From NCBI GenBank assembly GCA_011772595.1, contig WVZH01000561.1:5097-13615 (forward strand): DNA of 8,519 nucleotides, in the 5' to 3' direction. Below the pieces are notes generated by a model. The model did no database searches. It was not told where the DNA came from and saw nothing but the letters and a program-made list of their open reading frames with translations. Both the position numbers and the translations under genes were made by a program. Of the stretch, positions 5,411-8,519 are shown one piece after another. This stretch comes from Anaerolineales bacterium (GTDB taxonomy: Bacteria > Chloroflexota > Anaerolineae > Anaerolineales > E44-bin32). The stretch's first letter is position 1; each line of letters opens with the position of its first letter.

Positions 5411-6394
5411 ATGAAAGCGATTGTTCACACAGCATACGGACCACCGGAAGAACTTCAACTCAAAGAGGTCGAGAAACCTGTACCCAAGGATGACGAGGTA
5501 CGGATAAAGATACATGCCACAACAGTGACAACTACGGACTGTAACGTTCGTAATATGACTTTTCTACCTAAATTGCTCCGGCTTCCTATGCGAATGCAGT
5601 TTGGTTTCCTAAAACCAAATATACATATATTAGGGACTGATCTGGCTGGCGAAATTGAAGCTACTGGCAAAAATGTAAAGCGATTTAAAAAAGGCGACCA
5701 GGTTTATGGAACGCCCGAACCCGCTCTTGGCGCTCATGCTGAGTACATCTGTATACCCGAGGACGGGGTGCTGACGGAAAAACCGGCCAATATGACTTAT
5801 GAGGAAGCCGCCTCCGTTCCATTGGCAGGGCATACCGCGTTATATTTCATCAGGGATCAGGGGAATATCCAGGCCGGACAAAAAGTGCTTATCATTGGCG
5901 CTTCCGGAGCTATTGGTACTTTTGCGGTACAGCTCGCCAAGTACTATGGCGCGGAAGTGGCCGGGGTATGTAGTACCACGAATGTAGAATTGGTGAAATC
6001 CCTGGGAGCCGATAAGGTCTTTGATTACACAAAAGAGGATTTTAATAAAAGCGGCGAGACCTATGATGTTATTTTTGACGCAGTACACAAAAGCTCATTT
6101 TTCCGCTGCAAAAGCTCACTAAAGGAAAAGGGAATCTATCTTGTAACGATGCCTAGCCTGGCATTTCTTCTTCAAATGTTATGGACATCCATGGCTGGTG
6201 ACAAGAAAGTCAAAAACGGGTCAAGGTCTGCTACAGTGGAAGATTTACTTTTCCTCAAAGAGCTTATCGAGGCGGAAAAGCTGAAAACGGTTATTGATAG
6301 ACGCTATCCGTTGGAACAGACAGCCGAAGCCTTCAGGTATGTTGAGAAAGGGCACAAAAGGGGAAACGTAGTTATAACTGTGGAGCGTGACTAA
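5411..6394 (+). CDS. Zinc-independent MDR oxidoreductase (NAD(P)-dependent, quinone-reductase/alcohol-dehydrogenase-like)
   Basis: This 327-residue cytosolic enzyme has the medium-chain dehydrogenase/reductase two-domain plan. The N-terminal GroES-like fold begins [20 protein letters not shown] and includes [12 protein letters not shown] (75-86) and GDQVYG (95-100). The Rossmann domain has the nucleotide loop [15 protein letters not shown] (163-177) and LGADKVFDY. The Cys/His/Glu set for catalytic zinc and the four-cysteine structural zinc lobe are absent, which groups it with quinone oxidoreductase-like members that reduce activated double bonds or quinones using NADPH. The substrate is unknown. 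GGAGG at 5400-5404 lies 6 bp before ATG 5411. The gene is rich in AAA and GAA codons and AT-richer in feel than the SDR gene, suggesting a different origin from its neighbours. Its stop is followed 43 bp later by an attC-like hairpin. Confidence 0.85.
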   Translation: MKAIVHTAYGPPEELQLKEVEKPVPKDDEVRIKIHATTVTTTDCNVRNMTFLPKLLRLPMRMQFGFLKPNIHILGTDLAGEIEATGKNVKRFKKGDQVYGTPEPALGAHAEYICIPEDGVLTEKPANMTYEEAASVPLAGHTALYFIRDQGNIQAGQKVLIIGASGAIGTFAVQLAKYYGAEVAGVCSTTNVELVKSLGADKVFDYTKEDFNKSGETYDVIFDAVHKSSFFRCKSSLKEKGIYLVTMPSLAFLLQMLWTSMAGDKKVKNGSRSATVEDLLFLKELIEAEKLKTVIDRRYPLEQTAEAFRYVEKGHKRGNVVITVERD

Positions 6395-6437
6395 CAAAAC
6401 CCAACGGGCTACTGCCCCGCCAAGAACGCCAGATTTT

Positions 6438-6496
6438 GGATAACCGATCAACATTCCGCTGTGCTTCATCGCGGCAGGTGAGCTTGGTCGTTATCA
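6438..6496 (+). repeat. 59-bp attC-like element between MDR and DUF4760-like genes
   Basis: GGATAAC (6438-6444) and GTTATCA (6490-6496) form the outer pair (GATAAC with GTTATC, perfect). Inside, GATCAA (6446-6451) pairs with TTGGTC (6484-6489) with one G-T wobble, leaving C6445 as an unpaired extrahelical base. Then comes an unpaired spacer and an inner CCGC/GCGG stem (6456-6459, 6471-6474). Twelve paired bases with a single bulge, a central unpaired spacer and a terminal stem in 59 bp reproduce the classic 59-base-element plan. The box sequence deviates from RYYYAAC / GTTRRRY at one or two positions. The next gene begins 48 bp further on. Confidence 0.5.
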
Positions 6497-6544
6497 GTCT
6501 TCCTGATCTTCAAAATTCATTTCGTACCCACATGAGGAGGGAGT

Positions 6545-7054
6545 ATGGACCTGTCAGCCGTCATCGATGTGTTATCTGTAATTGCAGTAGTCAGCGGTCT
6601 GATTTTTGCTGGAGTAGAACTGCGACAATTCAGGATATCTCGAGAGCGAGAATCCGCTCTTGAATTGTTCAATGCCTTTCAATCTCCAGAATTCATTAGG
6701 GGAATTCGAGCCATCACTCATCTACCGGATAACCAAAGTAAGGAGCAAGTAGAAGAACTGGCGGGTGATAGAATGGATGATTTGTATTTGGTCATTACCA
6801 GCTTTGAAGGATTAGGGGCTCTGGTGCATAAGGAGGAAGTAAGCTTGAGAATGGTGGAAGATTTCTTTTCCGGGATCATTGTAACGACATGGTCGAAGCT
6901 ACGCCGATTTGTAGAGGATGAACGCAAGGCGTTGAATCGAGAAACATGGGCGGAATGGACCCAATGGTTGGCCGAGAGGATTATGGAGAGAGAGAGGAAA
7001 AGACCTGCAGTTCCGGCACATATCGAATATCAAGATTGGAAACCGAACTCCTAG
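6545..7054 (+). CDS. DUF4760-like membrane-anchored hypothetical protein
   Basis: This 169-residue protein has one N-terminal membrane helix (about residues 4-24, AVIDVLSVIAVVSGLIFAGV) followed by ELRQFRISRERESALELFNA and a helical cytoplasmic body. The pattern of a single helix, a Q-x-R-x-x-R-E-x-x linker, a FQSPEF segment and later LYLVITSFEGLGALVHKEEVS resembles the DUF4760 group of hypothetical proteins seen in many environmental bacteria, whose function is unknown. This is recalled pattern, not a search result. AGGAGG (6535-6540) before ATG 6545 supports the start. It is the last + strand gene of the row. A 6-bp hairpin at 7075-7094 follows the stop. Confidence 0.65.
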   Translation: MDLSAVIDVLSVIAVVSGLIFAGVELRQFRISRERESALELFNAFQSPEFIRGIRAITHLPDNQSKEQVEELAGDRMDDLYLVITSFEGLGALVHKEEVSLRMVEDFFSGIIVTTWSKLRRFVEDERKALNRETWAEWTQWLAERIMERERKRPAVPAHIEYQDWKPNS

Positions 7055-7074
7055 GCTCAGTGCCAAGGATATGT

Positions 7075-7094
7075 CGTTGTAGACACCCACAACG
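7075..7094 (+). terminator. Possible terminator hairpin after DUF4760-like gene
   Basis: CGTTGT (7075-7080) pairs perfectly with ACAACG (7089-7094) around an 8-nt loop, 20 bp after the stop. Only a weak T stretch (ACTTTTG, 7101-7107) follows a few bases later, so termination is plausible but not strong. Confidence 0.3.
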
Positions 7095-7124
7095 TCACAT
7101 ACTTTTGTGAGCGTCTAATTGGGT

Positions 7125-7157
7125 CGGATTTCGGTATATTTATCGGTGGAAAATCCG
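7125..7157. repeat. 7-bp inverted repeat
   Basis: CGGATTT (7125-7131) is perfectly complementary to AAATCCG (7151-7157), with a 19-nt AT-rich loop. GTCTAAT at 7113-7119 just upstream resembles a left attC box, but no matching right box follows within 150 bp. Its function is unknown. Confidence 0.35.
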
Positions 7158-7193
7158 TTCGAGAGCATAGATTCTAGGGACGGTCATTGACCG

Positions 7194-7301
7194 ATGGGGT
7201 TGCTCTATAGACTAAACAAACTGAGACCGGGCTTCGTCGGTCTCTTGGTAGTTTTATGGAAGAATCCCGCTATTCGAAAGGAAATTGAGAAGATGCAATA
7301 G
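7194..7301 (+). CDS. Possible small protein (35 residues)
   Basis: ATG 7194 to TAG 7299-7301 encodes MGLLYRLNKLRPGFVGLLVV continuing LWKNPAIRKEIEKMQ. It has a short hydrophobic core (FVGLLVVLW) flanked by basic and amphipathic segments, which could be a membrane-associated small protein. An upstream in-frame TGA (7188-7190) closes the frame. A purine run (AGGGACGG) about 14 bp before the start is a poor ribosome site. The frame also contains a terminator-like hairpin (7223-7244), which argues against it. Composition looks protein-like, but length alone gives little support. Confidence 0.25.
   Translation: MGLLYRLNKLRPGFVGLLVVLWKNPAIRKEIEKMQ
7223..7244 (+). terminator. Terminator-like hairpin
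   Basis: GAGACCG (7223-7229) pairs perfectly with CGGTCTC (7238-7244) around the 8-nt loop GGCTTCGT, followed by TTGGTAGTTTT. This is the most terminator-like structure in the spacer. It lies about 170 bp after the DUF4760-like gene and overlaps the doubtful 35-residue frame, so only one of the two is likely to be functional. Confidence 0.45.
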
Positions 7302-7440
7302 ACGCCGTGACGCTTTTTTTCATGAAAGATGTCATGCTCATCTATCATACTCCTACTTCGTCCTTTCGCTCTTTGTTCATCTCCATCACCAGCACAATTA
7401 CATGTGTGGAACGGATTGCTGTGTCCTGAAATACCCATTT

Positions 7441-7519
7441 CTGAGGAACTCTTCGACTACATGCCTCGCTGCACTCGGCGCTCCCCTCAGAGTCGCTCAG
7501 CTCAAAACCATTAGGTTGC
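7441..7519. repeat. Hairpin plus CTCAAA-type attC end motif, downstream of merB
   Basis: CTGAG 7441-7445 pairs with CTCAG 7496-7500, and CGACT 7454-7458 pairs with AGTCG 7491-7495. The left arm has an 8-nt bulge and the right arm is continuous. CTCAAAACCATTAGG (7501-7515) follows directly and matches the motifs at 350-364 and 1271-1285. Read on the - strand this gives ACCTAAT then TTTTGAGC shortly after the merB stop, the order expected for the left half of an attC site. No matching opposite box was found. Confidence 0.35.
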
Positions 7520-7548
7520 TGCCATCGCGAAAGGCACGGACTGTCTTC

Positions 7549-8205
7549 TTAGACGAGACCAAGCCGCCTGGCCGGCTCGATTTGGAATTGTCTCGCAATC
7601 TCGAAGACTTCTTCCACAGTCAGGATTGACACGTCGGCACGGCCTTGCAGCCACTGATGAGCAGAATCGCGGGATCCAAAGAAGAGCATTTGGGTGCACC
7701 TTGGACTTTCAGGACCTCCTCTCATATCCATCTTCCCGCCGACAACGGAAACCACCGTGCCTTCCGGTTGAGCATCCACCACGCCGTCAGGCGTGATGGT
7801 CACTCTTATTGAATCGCCGGTAATGGGATCCTGAGAGTCGATTTGAGCCGTCTTACCTACAACGCCGGGTGCGTAGATCGCATCGTAGGCGCACCAGGCA
7901 AATAGCTGTTCACCATTCATTGAAATGCGATGGGGGGTGGGATTGAGCGAGAGGACACCACCGATCAGGCGCCCCTGGGAATCGATCTCTACACGTCCGG
8001 TCGCTTGATCGAGAACTGCCTTTACGTGCGCGAGAGGCATCTCCCAGATTTTTGCGAGCTGATCGGGCGAGACCGGCTTCCCCTTGGCCAACGCCTGCAT
8101 CGTCCTAACAGTGATGCGAATGTCGAGGTCTAATATCTCCTGCGGGATCGCAGCGTATGCCTCACGGTATTCTTCGATTAACTCGTCTTTTTTCAGCTGT
8201 TCCAT
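7549..8205 (-). CDS. merB: Organomercurial (alkylmercury) lyase
   Basis: This 218-residue cytosolic enzyme is predicted to cleave the carbon-mercury bond of organomercurials, releasing Hg(II). Residues about 30-85 form the winged-helix-like N-terminal region (TMQALAKGKPVSPDQLAKIW). The catalytic core shows FAWCAYDAIYAPGVVGKTA with C105 and D108, and RCTQMLFFGS with C170. These correspond to the Cys96, Asp99 and Cys159 triad of the well-studied plasmid MerB. The length matches the family (about 210-220). The extra non-essential cysteine found after the TA-motif in some MerB proteins is replaced (DSQDPITG). The frame is open further upstream to 8415, but ATG 8205 is chosen because GGAGG lies 7 bp before it and homology begins there. 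No merA, merR or mer transport gene is in the window. A small membrane protein is encoded 98 bp upstream on the same strand and could be co-transcribed. Divergent MerB-like proteins without lyase activity remain possible. Confidence 0.8.
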   Translation of the reverse strand: MEQLKKDELIEEYREAYAAIPQEILDLDIRITVRTMQALAKGKPVSPDQLAKIWEMPLAHVKAVLDQATGRVEIDSQGRLIGGVLSLNPTPHRISMNGEQLFAWCAYDAIYAPGVVGKTAQIDSQDPITGDSIRVTITPDGVVDAQPEGTVVSVVGGKMDMRGGPESPRCTQMLFFGSRDSAHQWLQGRADVSILTVEEVFEIARQFQIEPARRLGLV

Positions 8206-8212
8206 TTGTGAA

Positions 8213-8217
8213 CCTCC
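8213..8217 (-). promoter_or_regulatory. Shine-Dalgarno site that sets the merB start
   Basis: CCTCC on the + strand reads GGAGG on the - strand, 7 bp before ATG 8205. It favours this start over the longer open frame running back to 8415, whose extra 70 residues overlap the upstream gene and are cysteine-rich and unlike MerB. Confidence 0.75.
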
Positions 8218-8238
8218 ATAAGTATGTTTAAAAAATGG

Positions 8239-8275
8239 GTGTAGACGCATTTGCTGTTTTGAACCACCCCTACAC
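8239..8275. promoter_or_regulatory. Possible operator-like inverted repeat before merB
   Basis: GTGTAG (8239-8244) and CTACAC (8270-8275) form a 6-bp inverted repeat in the 98-bp gap upstream of merB. It is much more widely spaced than a standard MerR operator, and no clear -35/-10 pair was found around it. It may be an mRNA leader hairpin or chance. Confidence 0.2.
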
Positions 8276-8303
8276 ACAATCACCTTCAATAGACACTTGG
8301 TCG

Positions 8304-8519
8304 CTACCTGCGAGAAAGAACAGCTCTCAGCACAATGCCGAGTACTATATCCACAACAAGCACCGCTAAGATAATGTAGAAAACATTCATGGGCAGAAGG
8401 GTATAGGCTAGCCATAATCCTCCCATTAGCACCAAGATCGTGACCACGACTGTAATTGCGGCCGTCAACACGCCAGTGATTCCTGTGGTTACTGCCTGAG
8501 TGATCTGGGTCACCCAGCG
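8304..8519 (-). CDS. Small two-helix membrane protein, 5' end outside the window
   Basis: The frame ends at TAG (8304-8306 on the + strand as CTA) and is open to the right edge. A GTG at 8513 is a possible start, but codons continue beyond it, so the gene may be incomplete. The visible 71 residues have two strongly hydrophobic helices: TGVLTAAITVVVTILVLMGGLWLAYTLL, split by position into about residues 13-40 from the GTG, and FYIILAVLVVDIVLGIVLRAV near the C-terminus, which ends LSRR. I do not recognise the family. It precedes merB by 98 bp on the same strand, so a role in the same transcript is possible, but it has no cysteine pair of the kind seen in Mer transporters (MerT, MerC, MerF) in the visible part. 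Confidence 0.5.
   Translation of the reverse strand, partial: RWVTQITQAVTTGITGVLTAAITVVVTILVLMGGLWLAYTLLPMNVFYIILAVLVVDIVLGIVLRAVLSRR

Larger units (their letters stand above)
7055..7548. other. Spacer with hairpins between convergent gene groups
   Basis: These nearly 500 bases lie between the last + strand gene and the 3' end of merB on the - strand. They hold four inverted repeats, one possible 35-residue reading frame and a copy of the CTCAAA motif seen in other spacers. No long plausible gene is present; longer frames such as the one spanning 7285-7629 overlap merB and read unnaturally. Confidence 0.5.

Noticed and set aside
7285..7629. 114-codon + strand frame running into the 3' end of merB
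   Set aside because: Antisense to well-supported merB at its 3' part, cysteine and leucine runs of random type, no start signal.
8206..8415. Upstream extension of merB by 70 residues
   Set aside because: The extension overlaps the upstream membrane protein gene, is cysteine-rich and unlike MerB, whereas ATG 8205 has a well-placed GGAGG.
1..8519. CRISPR array, rRNA, insertion sequence or phage genes
   Set aside because: No regularly spaced repeats, no rRNA-like sequence, no transposase or structural phage motifs were seen on either strand.

Overview
This is an 8.5-kb stretch of bacterial DNA of moderate GC. Most of it is small, mutually unrelated genes, each separated by a long spacer rich in inverted repeats. 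Seven consecutive genes or gene remnants (positions 400 to 7054) all read on the + strand. None is packed into an operon with its neighbour, and each looks like a self-contained single-gene unit. Shine-Dalgarno sites (GGAGG type) precede most of the genes. The taxon cannot be fixed from sequence alone; the gene families would suit a soil or sediment bacterium such as a Chloroflexota member, but that is a low-confidence inference.

Layout from left to right. The window opens inside the 3' end of a SAM-dependent methyltransferase gene of the type found near arsR or arsM (1-245). Next come an L-2-amino-thiazoline-4-carboxylate hydrolase family protein (400-1098), an unrecognised four-helix membrane protein (1303-1857), and a decayed membrane-anchored hypothetical gene with two in-frame stops (2180-2671). 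They are followed by a short-chain dehydrogenase/reductase (2838-3779), a DinB-family protein with its metal-binding His triad (3958-4482), a DUF6326-like four-helix membrane protein (4929-5294), a zinc-free MDR/quinone-oxidoreductase-type enzyme (5411-6394) and a DUF4760-like membrane-anchored protein (6545-7054). The right end switches to the - strand: a two-helix membrane protein entering from the right edge (8304-8519) lies upstream of an organomercurial lyase, merB (7549-8205), which keeps all three catalytic residues.

The most interesting signal is in the spacers. Several hold pairs of 7-mers resembling the RYYYAAC / GTTRRRY outer boxes of integron attC recombination sites. In the two best cases (2719-2815 and 6438-6496) the boxes enclose an imperfect hairpin with an extrahelical base, and the next reading frame starts 22-48 bp after the right box. 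Three other spacers carry a shared right-end-like motif, CTCAAA(A/G)CC(G/A)TTA(G/T)G. Together with one-directional, functionally unrelated single genes, this suggests an integron-type cassette array with no integrase in view (a CALIN-like cluster), partly eroded. This is inference: no integrase gene is present here, and structure prediction and covariance-model scoring are needed.

The genes do not form one pathway. The common theme is accessory function: redox enzymes (SDR, MDR), small-molecule hydrolysis (ATC hydrolase family), metal or thiol chemistry (DinB, MerB, possibly the methyltransferase) and several small membrane proteins of unknown role.
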